A DNA stretch of 64,000 nt from AP-15 sp963812675 (GTDB taxonomy: Bacteria; Pseudomonadota; Alphaproteobacteria; ATCC43930; CGMCC-115725): contig CAWEWR010000006.1 in the NCBI GenBank assembly GCA_963812675.1, positions 186,001-250,000 of the forward strand, written 5' to 3'. This document shows positions 32,836 to 42,193 of the stretch, in pieces. Position numbers and translations under genes: made by a program. The first letter of the stretch is position 1. Each line of letters opens with the position of its first letter. The notes under the pieces were generated by a model. That model ran no database searches. It saw nothing but the letters and a program-made list of their open reading frames with translations, and was not told where the DNA came from.

Positions 32836-35064
32836 ATGAAGACTTACATCGGCACCGCCACATCGCGAGTCGATGGCCGCGCCAAGGTCACCGGTGCAGC
32901 CAAATACGCCGGCGAGTTCATTACGGCCGGCCTCGCACATGCCAACGTCGTTACATCCACAACCGCCAAAGGCCGCATCGCGCGCATCGACGCGAGCGAG
33001 GCGCTTTGCGTCAAAGGGGTGATCGACGTGCTCACGCATCAGCATCGGCCACCCATGGCGAGCGACGACAGCGCGTACAAGGACGAGGTGGCTCCGGAGG
33101 GCTCGCCGTTCCGGCCGCTCTATGACGACCGGGTTTGGTTCAGCGGCCAGCCGGTCGCACTGGTGGTCGCCGAGGAGGCGGAGATTGCGCGCTTCGCGGC
33201 GGCGCTGGTCCGCGTGGAATACGACGAAGAAGCGCACGTCACGGATTTGTATCGTCAACGCGACAAGACCGTCGCATTGGAGCCGGCCGAGAACCCGTTC
33301 GCCCCGCCAAAGCCGCGCGGCACGGCCGAGCCGGCATTTGCCGCAGCCGCGGTGCGCCACCGAGGCGAGTATTATGTCCCGATCGAGCATCACAATCCGA
33401 TGGAACTCTATGCCTCGACGGTGATCTTCGAAACAGACGGCAAGCTGACAATCTACGACAAGACCCAGGGCGTGCAGAACGTGCAGCGCTATCTATGCAG
33501 CGTGCTCGGCATGGAAGCGGGCGATGTGCGCGTCATGTCGCCGTTTGTCGGCGGCGCCTTCGGCGCAGGGCTTCGCCCGCAATATAACGCGGTCCTGGCC
33601 GCGCTGGCGGCGCGCGCGCTGCAGCGCTCGGTGCGCCTCGTGCTGACCCGGCAGCAAATGTATGTGCTCGGCTACCGGCCCGCGATGATCCAGCAGATCG
33701 AGCTGGGCGCAAACGCCGGCGGAACGCTCGAAGCGATCGCGCACGATGCGATCACTGTGACTTCGCAATTCGAGGACTTCCATCGCCAAGAAACCGGCTG
33801 GTCCGGCCTGCTCTACAAGAGCCCCCATGCGAGATACACGCACAAGCTCGCGCGGCTCGACCTTGCGACGCCGTGCGACATGCGCGCCCCGAGCGCTGCG
33901 CCCGCCGTCTACGCGCTCGAAAGCGCGATGGACGAACTCACGGCCGCTCTCAAGCTCGATCCGCTCGAGTTTCGGCTACGATGTTATTCGGAGCGCGACC
34001 AGCACAGCGACCGGCAATACAGCAGCAAGAGTCTGCGGGAATGCTACCGAGAGGGCGCGGCAGCGTTCGGTTGGGACAAGCGCACCCCCGAACCGCGCTC
34101 GATGCGCGATGGCACCGAGCTCGTCGGCTGGGGCATGGCGACCGGCGTCTGGGAAGCGCTGCAGGTGCCGATCGCGGTGCGCATTGTGCTCACCACCAAC
34201 GGTCATGCCGAGGTTTCCTGCGCAACCTCCGACATCGGTACCGGCACCTATACGATCATGGCGCAAGTCGCGGCCGACATGCTGGGGCTGCCGCTCGACA
34301 ATATCACGATCAAGCTCGGCGACTCGACACTGCCGCAATCACCGGTCGAAGGCGGATCATGGATCGCGGCCTCGGTGTCGAATGGGATCGTGACGACATC
34401 GAACGCGGTCGGTAGGGAACTATTGCGTCTGGCAAAGCAGATACCGAATTCGCCGCTTGCGGCCGCCACGTCTGACGAGGTCGCGCTTGCGGACGGCAAG
34501 CTCGTCGACAAGCGCGATGCTTCGCGTGCGGTGTCGATCGCAGATGCCATGCGGCATGGCGGGCTGGACCGCATGGAGCAGGAGAAAACCACCACCTTCG
34601 ACGATGACGGGTCACATGCGCACAACACGCACTCGGCGGTCTTCGCCGAAGTAAAGGTGGACGAGCAGCTCGGCGTCATCCGCGTCACGCGCGTCGTCAG
34701 CGCGGTCGCGGCCGGCCGCATTCTTAACACCAAGACCGCGCGCAGCCAGATTATCGGCGGCGTCGTGTGGGGCATCGGCATGGCATTGCACGAGGAGACG
34801 CTCGTCGATCACCAATTCGGTCGTATCATGAATGCGAACATCGCCGAATATCATGTGCCGGTGAACGCCGACGTGCACGAGATCGACGTCATCTTCGTCG
34901 ACGAGCCGGACGACATCGTCAATCCGCTCGGCATCAAGGGGCTGGGCGAGATCGGCATCGTCGGCGTCGCGGCGGCCATCGCCAACGCTATCTATCACGC
35001 GACCGGCAAGCGCGTGCGCGACCTGCCGATCACGCTCGACAAGCTGATGCGGGCGACAAGCTGA
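32836..35064 (+). CDS. Molybdenum hydroxylase molybdopterin-binding subunit (PaoC/YagR-like)
   Basis: About 742 residues. An N-terminal hammerhead domain (TSRVDGRAKVTGAAKYAGEF ... VWFSGQPVALVVAEEAE) is followed by the molybdopterin domain with IEHHNPMELYAS, SPFVGGAFGAG, TSDIGTGTYTIMAQVAADML and GGSWIAASVSNG. The catalytic Glu lies in GIKGLGEIGIVG near residue 705. It oxidises aldehydes or N-heterocycles by hydroxylation. ATG 32836 is chosen because AGGAGC precedes it; GTG 32818 overlaps the previous gene and is possible. No XdhC/PaoD-type cofactor-insertion chaperone gene is adjacent, unlike many such operons. Confidence 0.9.
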   Translation: MKTYIGTATSRVDGRAKVTGAAKYAGEFITAGLAHANVVTSTTAKGRIARIDASEALCVKGVIDVLTHQHRPPMASDDSAYKDEVAPEGSPFRPLYDDRVWFSGQPVALVVAEEAEIARFAAALVRVEYDEEAHVTDLYRQRDKTVALEPAENPFAPPKPRGTAEPAFAAAAVRHRGEYYVPIEHHNPMELYASTVIFETDGKLTIYDKTQGVQNVQRYLCSVLGMEAGDVRVMSPFVGGAFGAGLRPQYNAVLAALAARALQRSVRLVLTRQQMYVLGYRPAMIQQIELGANAGGTLEAIAHDAITVTSQFEDFHRQETGWSGLLYKSPHARYTHKLARLDLATPCDMRAPSAAPAVYALESAMDELTAALKLDPLEFRLRCYSERDQHSDRQYSSKSLRECYREGAAAFGWDKRTPEPRSMRDGTELVGWGMATGVWEALQVPIAVRIVLTTNGHAEVSCATSDIGTGTYTIMAQVAADMLGLPLDNITIKLGDSTLPQSPVEGGSWIAASVSNGIVTTSNAVGRELLRLAKQIPNSPLAAATSDEVALADGKLVDKRDASRAVSIADAMRHGGLDRMEQEKTTTFDDDGSHAHNTHSAVFAEVKVDEQLGVIRVTRVVSAVAAGRILNTKTARSQIIGGVVWGIGMALHEETLVDHQFGRIMNANIAEYHVPVNADVHEIDVIFVDEPDDIVNPLGIKGLGEIGIVGVAAAIANAIYHATGKRVRDLPITLDKLMRATS

Positions 35065-35146
35065 TGCGGGATTGACGCGTGCGGCGCACCGCCCTCCCAG
35101 ACGCGGGAGAGCGGGAGCCGCAGGCAGGACGGGGTAGGGTACTAGG

Positions 35147-36848
35147 CTAGGCTCGATGAGCTTGGTAATAGGTGTTGCGCAGCACCCGGCCCGGCAGTGC
35201 GCCGGTGTGCTTGCCGTATTCCATCAGGACCTCGCCGTTTACCACGGTCGCCATGATGCCTTGGGCCGGCTCCTTGATGCGCTTGGCGCCGGTTGGGAAG
35301 TCGTGCAACACCTCAAGCGGCAGTGGTTTCACAGTGTCGGGATCGAAGATCACGATGTCGGCGACCATGCCTGGGCGCAACAGGCCGCGGTCGTAAAGGC
35401 CGAAAATCGAGGCCGATTCGAAGGTCAGCCGCCGCACCGCCTGCTCCAATGACATGATCTGCTTTTCGCGCACCCACTCCGCGAGCAGCCGCGTCGAAAA
35501 GCCGAAGCCGCTCTGGAACTGCACGTGCGCGCCGCCATCCGACAAACCAATGATCGCGTTCGGGTAGTTCAGGATCTGCGCGACCGCCTTGTCATCGACG
35601 TTGTTCTCACCGTGTAGCCACTCGGTGTCGAGGTTTTCTTCGATCGCCAAGTCGAGGAAGCAGTCGATGACGCCCTTGCCCTGCATCTGGGCGATCTGCC
35701 CGAGGGTCTTGCCCTCGAACTGCTTATTCTTCGGCAGCACCGCGGTCTGCAGGACCATGTAGTCCCACCACGTACTGCAGATGCCGATCGCCGGCCCATT
35801 CTTAAACTCGATCGCCTCCTCGTGAAGCTTTTTGCGGACTTCCGGATCGGCATAGGCCTTGAGCATCTCCTCGGGCGAGGACAGGCAGATCGGGTGCCAC
35901 ACCGGCAGGCCGCGGAAGGTCTGCGTATTGCGCATCGTGAAGTAGTCGGTGATGCGGTTCGGGGTGCACATCGGGAAGGCGCGGATGCCTTTCGCGGTCG
36001 TCGCATCGACCTGGGCCATCTGCTTCTGCCACTGGCCGGGCCGCCGCATTGTTTGGCCGAGATTGTTGTACACGACGGCGCGGCCGGTCGCCTCGCTGAG
36101 CCGGCTCATCAGCGCATCATTCATCTCGGCGCCGTTGCCGCCGCCGGATTGGATGAGGCCGGTGCCGAGGTCGCGCAGCACATCGCCGAGCGCAAAGATC
36201 TCCTTCTCGTCGGCCCAGATCGCCGGGATGTGCACGCCCTGCGGATCGAAATGGCCCTGGTTGCGCGACACCGAGAGCCCGAGCGCGCCGGCCTTCATGC
36301 CGTCACGGACGAGGTCTTGCATCTGGCTGAATTTCGTCGTCGGCGGCGGTGCGCTTCTGGCAGTCGTCGCCCATCACGTAATAGCGGACCGCAGTGTGGC
36401 CGATCAGGTTGCCGACATTGACGCCGAGATGGTGGTCCATCTGGTCGAGATATTCGGGGAAGCTCTCCCAGGTGAATTCGAGGGTGTCGAGCACCTCCAT
36501 CGGGATTGCTTCGACATAGGAGAGGAACTCGGACAGCCGCCGCTCCGACCCCTTGCGCACCGGCGCCAATGACAGCGAGCAATTGCCGAAAATCACCGAG
36601 GTGGCGCCGTGGTCACAGGAAAAGGAGCACAGCGGATCCCAGGTGACCTGCGCATCATAATGGCAGTGGTTGTCGATGAACCCGGGCGCGACGACCCGGC
36701 CCTCGGCGTCGATCGTCCGGCTGGCCGAACCGCTCAATTTGCCGATCTCGGCGATCTTGCCGTCCTTGACCCCGACATCGCCGCGAAAACCCGGCATCCC
36801 CGACCCATCGACGATGCGGCCGTTCTTGATCAGCAGATCGTACGCCAT
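35147..36848 (-). pseudogene. D-aminoacylase / N-acyl-D-amino-acid deacylase family, frameshifted
   Basis: The N-terminal part from ATG 36848 has YDLLIKNGRIVDGSG and GFIDNHCHYDAQVTWDPL, the metal-binding start of D-aminoacylase-type amidohydrolases, up to YYVMGDDCQKRTAADDE. The C-terminal part (391 residues, from 36322) begins MQDLVRDGMKAGALGLSVSR and holds GLSDGGAHVQFQ with the catalytic Asp. The two are one base out of frame at about 36326-36331 (around CAGCCAG on the minus strand); dropping one base restores a continuous protein of about 565 residues. Deacylation of N-acyl-D-amino acids is the family role. Both halves are well conserved, so the break is recent or a sequencing error. Confidence 0.85.
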
Positions 36849-37029
36849 CGGTACCCCTTTCTTTGATCGTTCTAGGGAAGTGTAGCACGCGGGGTGGGTC
36901 GAACCCGCCCCGCGAAATCGACGGCATGGTCTTCCTCACCCGCATGGCTGGATTGCGGCGGGGCCAGCCGTTGCCTCCTGCGATCTGCCGAGCCACAATT
37001 CGTCGAATGAAGGCGAGGGAGGAAAACCG

Positions 37030-38235
37030 ATGACGCAAACGACTGACCGTCGACAAGCGCTGTCGCGGCGCGCGCTCTTGGCCGGGACGGCCGGTGCCGC
37101 GGCGCTGGGGCCCGGCATCGCACGGGCGCAGCAAAACGCCAATTTGGGTACGCCGGAGACAGTCATTTCAAGCCCGCCGCGCGACTTCGCGTCTGGACAC
37201 CCCTCGATCTATCCGGATCCCGACGTGATCGTCGTCGATCCGTCCTTTCTCCCGTTGCGGCGTAACCAAGGCGCGATTTACCGGGTGTGGACCGGCGCGC
37301 TGTGGGCCGAGGGGCCGGCGTGGTCGAACCAAGGCCATTACGTCGTGTTCAGCGACGTCTCGGGAAATGTGCAGTACCGCTACATCTGGGATGACGGCCG
37401 GGTGACGGTTTTCCGCCGTCCCTCCTATAACAGCAACGGTAATTCCTTTGATTTCCAAGGGCGCCAACTCTCTTGCGAGCATTTCAACCGCCGCGTCGTT
37501 CGCTGGGAGCATGACGGGACGATGACGGTGATCGCCGATTCCTATGACGGCAAGCCGCTGAACTCGCCGAACGATATCGTGCCGCATCCGGACGGCAGCA
37601 TCTGGTTCACCGATCCGCCCTACGGCGGCTCGCTCGCCGAAGGTCACCCGGACGACCCCGGCGGCTCGGGTAACCCGCAGGGAATCTTCAATCCGCGCAT
37701 CGGCGCCCAAAACGCCGGCGCGATCGGCGGGCGCAAACGGGAATTGTCGACCAATGTGTATCGCTGGGACCCGAGCGGCAGGCTCGAGGTCGTGATCACC
37801 GAAGACCAGCTGGCCGACCCGAACGGCATCTGTTTTTCACCGGATTACAAGACGCTCTACGTGATCAGCACCGGCAAGGGTCCGGGCGACGTCGGGCCGG
37901 GCGGCACCCGCTCGATCTATGCTTTCGACGCGCAGGGCGCCAAAGTTGCCAATATGCGCCTTTTTACCGATATGATGGTGGACGGCGTCAAATGCGGGCC
38001 GGACGGCATGCGCGCCGACGTCACCGGCAATCTGTGGTGCAGCTCCAACGCGCCGCTCGGTTATGCCGGTGTGCTGGTGTTCAACCCTGCAGGCAAGCTG
38101 ATCGGCCGCGTTCGACTGCCCGAAGTGTGCGCCAATCTCTGCTTTGGGGGACCCAAGCGCGACCGCCTGTTCATGGCCGCGAGCCAGTCGCTCTACATGC
38201 TCCAGGTCGCCACTCAAGGCGCTGCTCCCGGGTGA
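37030..38235 (+). CDS. Tat-exported SMP-30/gluconolactonase-like protein
   Basis: 401 residues. An N-terminal twin-Arg signal (SRRALLAGTAGAAALGPGIA, then RAQQ) directs folded export to the periplasm. The rest is a six-bladed beta-propeller of the SMP-30/gluconolaconase/LRE type: WAEGPAWSNQGHYVVFSDV, LNSPNDIVPHPDGSIWFTDPPYGG, ADPNGICFSPDYKTLYVIST, DGVKCGPDGMRADVTGNLW. The Glu, Asn and Asp residues that hold the metal in this family are present in these stretches. It should hydrolyse a sugar lactone or similar ester. A strong GGGAGGA site precedes ATG 37030. Confidence 0.87.
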   Translation: MTQTTDRRQALSRRALLAGTAGAAALGPGIARAQQNANLGTPETVISSPPRDFASGHPSIYPDPDVIVVDPSFLPLRRNQGAIYRVWTGALWAEGPAWSNQGHYVVFSDVSGNVQYRYIWDDGRVTVFRRPSYNSNGNSFDFQGRQLSCEHFNRRVVRWEHDGTMTVIADSYDGKPLNSPNDIVPHPDGSIWFTDPPYGGSLAEGHPDDPGGSGNPQGIFNPRIGAQNAGAIGGRKRELSTNVYRWDPSGRLEVVITEDQLADPNGICFSPDYKTLYVISTGKGPGDVGPGGTRSIYAFDAQGAKVANMRLFTDMMVDGVKCGPDGMRADVTGNLWCSSNAPLGYAGVLVFNPAGKLIGRVRLPEVCANLCFGGPKRDRLFMAASQSLYMLQVATQGAAPG

Positions 38236-38298
38236 TGCGAGCCTTGAAACCGCCATCGTCTCCCTGCATGCCAGGGACGACCACGAAGGGAATCTCAC

Positions 38299-38730
38299 AT
38301 GCTGTTGCGCTTTACAGCCGCCGGGTTATTGGGTTTTGCGACGATTGCAGCGGGTTCTCAAATCGCCGCGGCCGGCATGCCGCCGGAGGTTTTGCTGGCA
38401 CAAGCCCAGCCTCCTGCGCAGCCACAAAATGTCGAGGCTAACATTGCGAGCCTGCATCAGAGACTGCAGATCACGCCGGCGCAGGAAGCCCAGTTCAACG
38501 CGGTCGCGAATGTCATGCGGCAGAATGCCCGGGCGGAGGCGAGCGCGCCGCAGTCGCCGCCCGCGAACGCCAGCGCGGTCGACCATCTGCGCGCCGAGAT
38601 TCAGTACGACGAGGTGGAGCTCGCCGGAATGAAAAGGTTTCTGCCGGCGCTGGAAGCGCTGTACGCGACCTTTTCGCCGGCGCAAAGGCAAACTGCCGAC
38701 GCGATCTTTCGCCAGGGTCCGGGAGGATGA
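38299..38730 (+). CDS. LTXXQ-motif (Spy/CpxP-like) periplasmic protein
   Basis: 143 residues with a signal peptide (MLLRFTAAGLLGFATIAAGS, then QIAAAG). The mature part is helical with two LTxxQ-like repeats: LQITPAQEAQFNAVANVM and FSPAQRQTADAIF. This family includes Spy and CpxP, periplasmic chaperones induced by envelope stress. Both repeats here use I-T-P-A-Q and F-S-P-A-Q forms. It lies between the lactonase and hydantoinase genes, 63 bases after the former. No stress promoter was recognised before it. Confidence 0.8.
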   Translation: MLLRFTAAGLLGFATIAAGSQIAAAGMPPEVLLAQAQPPAQPQNVEANIASLHQRLQITPAQEAQFNAVANVMRQNARAEASAPQSPPANASAVDHLRAEIQYDEVELAGMKRFLPALEALYATFSPAQRQTADAIFRQGPGG

Positions 38731-38810
38731 CCTAGATCGCTCGGGCATAGCCAGACCGCGCCGTCCCGTGCACTATGGCGGCGATCCTAATGGCAAGGGG
38801 TATGGGCGGT

Positions 38811-40244
38811 ATGTTTGACCTGATTGTCACTGGCGGCAAAGCGGTGATGCCGAGCGGCAGCGCGGACCCGGCCGAAATCGGCGTCAGCGGTGGCAAGATC
38901 GTCGCGATTGGCGGGCCGGGGAGCCTCGCGGGAACTGGGGCCGCGCGGATTGTCGACGCGGCCGGGCAGGTCGTGATGCCGGGAGGGGTCGACCCACACA
39001 TCCATTGCAGCTCGCCGATCCCGTTTCCCGGCCGCAACGAAGATCTGTTGAGCGCGCCGCCGGAGCAGGTCAGCCGCGCCGCTCTCCATGGCGGCACGAC
39101 CACGCTGCTCGACTTCGCACCGTGCCCATCGGATCAGCCGCTGCAGCAATCGATCGAGTTGCGCAAGCGCGAATGGGCTGGCGCCTGCTACTGCGATTAC
39201 GGTTTTCACCTACTATTGCACGGCAAATTGTCACAAGGCGTGCTCGACCCGCTGCCGGAGGCGATCCAGGACGGCCACGCCTCGGTCAAGATGTTCACCA
39301 CCGACATCCGGCCGAACCGGCAAGGCCGGATGGTGCAGTTCGGCGATATTTGGGAGGTCTTAAAGATCCTCGGCGCCGCCGGCGGCCTCGCCGCGATCCA
39401 CGCCGAAGACAACGACATCGTCATGCACATGTATGAAAAGCTGATCCGCGAAGACCGCGTCGGCTTCGAGAACATGGCCGAAGTGCACAACACTTTGTCG
39501 GAGGATCTGTCGTTCAACCGGGTGATCCGGCTGGCCGAGAATGTCGAGGGCGCCGCGCTCTACATGGTGCATGTTTCGGCAGCGACCGGGGTGGCGGCAA
39601 TCGCCGCTTCACGGGCGCAGGGATATCCGATGTACGGCGAGACTTTGCACCAATACTTGCTCTACACCGCCGAGGACTACAAGCGTCCGGGCGGACAGAT
39701 GTTTCACACCTACCCGTCGCTGAAATTCGCCAACGACCAGGAGGCGTTGTGGGCGGCGACCAATCACGGCGCGATCCAGGCGGTTGCGACCGACGAGGTC
39801 TGCTGCTCGTTGAAGGTCAAATTGCAGGGACGGCGCATCGACGACACGACCGGCGGCAATTCCGGGGTCGAGCCGCGGCTTTCACTGATGTACACGCACA
39901 TGGTCGAGAAGCGCGGTTACAGTCTTGCCGATTTTGTCGCCCTCACCTCCACGAATGCGGCGCGCATCATGGGCCTCTACCCGCGCAAGGGCGCGCTGGC
40001 GGTCGGCTCGGACGCCGACATCGTCCTGCTCGACCCGCGCTCCCGGCGCCTGATCCGCAAGGAGGATCTACACGAGACCGATTACACGCCCTGGGAGGGT
40101 CACGAAGTCGCCGCCTGGCCGAGCATGACGATCCTGCGCGGCAAAATCGTCGTCGAGAACGGCCAATTCCACGCCGCCCTCAGTGACGGCCAGTTCCTGC
40201 CGCGCAAGATCCCCGACGAAATCCGCTCCCGCCCCGCGGTGTGA
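38811..40244 (+). CDS. Dihydropyrimidinase/D-hydantoinase
   Basis: About 477 residues. FDLIVTGGKAVMPSG opens the fold; GGVDPHIHCSSPIP holds the first metal His pair, HASVKMFTTD the lysine that is carboxylated, AAIHAEDND and YMVHVSAATG the later histidines, and VATDEVCCS the catalytic Asp. It opens cyclic amides such as dihydropyrimidines or hydantoins. In many enzymes the first motif reads D-x-H-T-H; here H-I-H-C-S keeps the histidines. ATG 38811 is chosen over upstream ATG codons at 38775, 38793 and 38802 because the domain begins at once. Downstream is a CoA-transferase. Confidence 0.85.
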   Translation: MFDLIVTGGKAVMPSGSADPAEIGVSGGKIVAIGGPGSLAGTGAARIVDAAGQVVMPGGVDPHIHCSSPIPFPGRNEDLLSAPPEQVSRAALHGGTTTLLDFAPCPSDQPLQQSIELRKREWAGACYCDYGFHLLLHGKLSQGVLDPLPEAIQDGHASVKMFTTDIRPNRQGRMVQFGDIWEVLKILGAAGGLAAIHAEDNDIVMHMYEKLIREDRVGFENMAEVHNTLSEDLSFNRVIRLAENVEGAALYMVHVSAATGVAAIAASRAQGYPMYGETLHQYLLYTAEDYKRPGGQMFHTYPSLKFANDQEALWAATNHGAIQAVATDEVCCSLKVKLQGRRIDDTTGGNSGVEPRLSLMYTHMVEKRGYSLADFVALTSTNAARIMGLYPRKGALAVGSDADIVLLDPRSRRLIRKEDLHETDYTPWEGHEVAAWPSMTILRGKIVVENGQFHAALSDGQFLPRKIPDEIRSRPAV

Positions 40245-40258
40245 GTTCCGTCTAGCCG

Positions 40259-40310
40259 CCCCTCACCCCGACGCTCTCCCCGCTGGCAGGGAGAGGGTCG
40301 GGGTGAGGGG
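40259..40310. repeat. Palindromic repeat between hydantoinase and CoA-transferase
   Basis: Arms 40259-40280 (starting CCCCTCACCCCGAC) and 40289-40310 (ending GTCGGGGTGAGGGG) pair at 21 of 22 positions around an 8-base loop. The inner CTCTCCC/GGGAGAG is shared with the elements near 31.1, 41.6 and 57.9 kb. The hairpin is followed by CTTTCTT and could end transcription of the hydantoinase gene. Confidence 0.8.
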
Positions 40311-40330
40311 CTTTCTTCGGAGAGAATTCA

Positions 40331-41509
40331 ATGATCCCACTCCCCCTCAACGACTTCCTCGTCATCGACCTGACCGCGCATCGCGCCGGGCCGACGGCAG
40401 TGCGCCAGCTCGCCGATTGGGGCGCGCAGGTGATCAAGATCGAGCCCTCCGGCGAGCTGGTCGACGCGACCGGCAGCCGCCGCGACGGTCCCGATTTCCA
40501 GAACCTGCACCGCAACAAGCGGGCAATGACCCTGAACCTCAAAAGCGATGAGGGCCACGCGATCTTTATGAAGCTCGCCGAGCGCACCGATGTCATCGTC
40601 GAGAACTACAAATCCGACGTGAAGCACCGGCTCGGCATCGATTACGAGGCGGTGCGCAAGATCAACCCGCGCATCGTCTATGGCAGCATTTCCGGCTTTG
40701 GCCAGGACGGCCCTTATGCGGGCCGGGCCGGCGTCGACCAGATCGCCCAGGGCATGGGAGGCCTCATGTCGATTACCGGCCATCCCGGGCAAGGCCCGGT
40801 GCGGGTCGGCATCGCGATCAACGACACTTCAGCAGGCCTCTTGCTGTCCTATGGTATTGTGCTGGCGCTGCTGAACCGCGAGCGCACCGGTGAGGGGCAA
40901 TGGGTTCACACTTCGCTTCTGGAGGCGCAGATTTTCATGCTGGACTTCCAGGCAGCGCGCTACTTGATGAAGGGCGAGGTCGCCGGCCAGGAGGGCAATT
41001 TTCACCCGACCTCGCCGGGCACGGGCATGTTCCAGACTGCCGACGGATACATCAACATCGCTGCCTCGGGCGACAATCTGTGGCGGCGGTTTTGTGAGGT
41101 GGCGGGGACGAAGGACCTGGCGGATAGCCCCGATTTCGCGACGGTGGTGGCGCGCGCGAGAAACCGGCCGGCGCTCAATGCGCATCTCGCCGAGATCATT
41201 CGCCAGCACCCGAACGCTTATTGGGTCGAGCGGCTCAACAAGGCCGGCGTGCCGTGCGGGCCGATCAATTCGATCGACCAGACCTTTGCCGATCCGCAAG
41301 TCCAGCATCTCGGGATCGCCAAGCCGGTCAACCACCCGAAGCTCGGCCCGCAAAAGGTGGTCGGCCAGCCGATCCATATGAGCGGGTATCCGCAGCCCGA
41401 CGAGCTGCGCCCAACCCCCGATCAGGGCGAGCACACGGATGCCGTGCTGCACGAGCTCGGGTATGATGCGGAAGCGATCGCCGGGCTGCGCCATCGCGGC
41501 GTCGTCTAG
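40331..41509 (+). CDS. Class III CoA-transferase (CaiB/BaiF family)
   Basis: 392 residues. FLVIDLTAHRAGPTAVRQLADWGAQVIKIE and NLHRNKRAMTLNLK are the CoA-binding part; VDQIAQGMGGLMSITGHPGQGPVRVG lies after the segment with the catalytic Asp (RAGVDQIAQ), and LLEAQIFMLDFQAARYL is the second half of the fold. The family moves CoA between carboxylic acids, for example formyl-CoA and oxalate or carnitine. The acceptor is unknown. It follows the palindromic repeat by 20 bases. Confidence 0.87.
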   Translation: MIPLPLNDFLVIDLTAHRAGPTAVRQLADWGAQVIKIEPSGELVDATGSRRDGPDFQNLHRNKRAMTLNLKSDEGHAIFMKLAERTDVIVENYKSDVKHRLGIDYEAVRKINPRIVYGSISGFGQDGPYAGRAGVDQIAQGMGGLMSITGHPGQGPVRVGIAINDTSAGLLLSYGIVLALLNRERTGEGQWVHTSLLEAQIFMLDFQAARYLMKGEVAGQEGNFHPTSPGTGMFQTADGYINIAASGDNLWRRFCEVAGTKDLADSPDFATVVARARNRPALNAHLAEIIRQHPNAYWVERLNKAGVPCGPINSIDQTFADPQVQHLGIAKPVNHPKLGPQKVVGQPIHMSGYPQPDELRPTPDQGEHTDAVLHELGYDAEAIAGLRHRGVV

Positions 41510-41519
41510 CGGAAGGCTG

Positions 41520-41663
41520 TACCCTCACCCGCCTCGCTGCGCTCGGCACCCTCTCCCGCGATGCGGGAGAGGGGCTCGAATGCGATGATGCACCCGGCTC
41601 AAGGCCCCTCTCCCGCATTGCGGGAGAGGGGGGACCAAGCCCTTTGGGCTTGGTGGGTGAGGG
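41520..41663. repeat. Composite palindromic repeat element
   Basis: Outer arms ACCCTCACCC (41520-41530) and GGGTGAGGGT (41654-41663) enclose three hairpins: CCCTCTCCCGC (41549-41559) with GCGGGAGAGGG (41563-41573); CCCCTCTCCCGCA (41605-41617) with TGCGGGAGAGGGG (41619-41631); and ACCAAGCCC (41634-41642) with GGGCTTGGT (41646-41654). A shorter inverted copy lies near 31.15 kb. It fills the space between convergent genes. Confidence 0.85.
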
Positions 41664-41674
41664 TACGGCCCTAT

Positions 41675-42106
41675 TCAGACGGTCTGTGGTTGCGGGCCGT
41701 TGGAGGGACGGCGGTGCTCGGCCATGAACTGGTCGAATTCCGCCTTGTCCTTGGCGTGACGCAGGCGGTCGAGGAACGCCATGAATTCGCGCTGCTCTTC
41801 TTCGAGACGGCGCAAGGTTTCGGCGCGGTACTCGTCAAACGCGTAGTTGTCGCTCGAGGCTCGGTAGCTGCCGCAGCCCCATCGCTCGGCGGCCGATTGC
41901 ATCCGCTGCATGCGGTTCTGCATTCTGTCCATCCGACGCTGCCAACGGTCCGCGCCGCCGTGTTTCCAGCATGCCATCCGCCCACTCCCTATCAAGAACC
42001 CGAGAACCAAGAGGCCCAGCGGCCAGAACAGGATGAAGCTGACAACCGTCAGCGCGATCCAGGCCGGCTTGCCGATATCGTCCAGTTGCGCCGCGAACGC
42101 CTGCAT
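41675..42106 (-). CDS. DUF2852 family membrane protein
   Basis: 143 residues. One or two membrane helices (PAWIALTVVSFILFWPLGLLVLGFLIG) are followed by a highly charged coiled region (RMDRMQNRMQRMQSAAERW) and EYRAETLRRLEEEQREFMAFLDRLRHAKDKAEFDQFMAE, the DUF2852 signature. Function is unknown; it is widespread in Alphaproteobacteria. The start ATG 42106 has AAGG about seven bases before it. The promoter region holds a perfect -35 box and a 33-bp dyad, so expression is probably tightly controlled. Confidence 0.82.
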   Translation of the reverse strand: MQAFAAQLDDIGKPAWIALTVVSFILFWPLGLLVLGFLIGSGRMACWKHGGADRWQRRMDRMQNRMQRMQSAAERWGCGSYRASSDNYAFDEYRAETLRRLEEEQREFMAFLDRLRHAKDKAEFDQFMAEHRRPSNGPQPQTV

Positions 42107-42113
42107 GGCGGCA

Positions 42114-42165
42114 CCTTATGTTAATGTGTGTCACATTCACATAAGGCCTTTCCGCTCGCTGTCAA
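42114..42165 (-). promoter_or_regulatory. Promoter with overlapping 33-bp dyad operator for the DUF2852 gene
   Basis: On the minus strand TTGACA (42165-42160) is a perfect -35, and TATGTG (42143-42138) a moderate -10 after 16 bases. The -10 and the start region are covered by the dyad CCTTATGTTAATGTG (42114-42128), TGT, CACATTCACATAAGG (42132-42146), matching at 14 of 15 positions. It also overlaps the ribosome site. A repressor bound here would block transcription; the protein is not known. Confidence 0.55.
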
Positions 42166-42193
42166 GCGCGGATGATGGGACAATCGCGACGAC

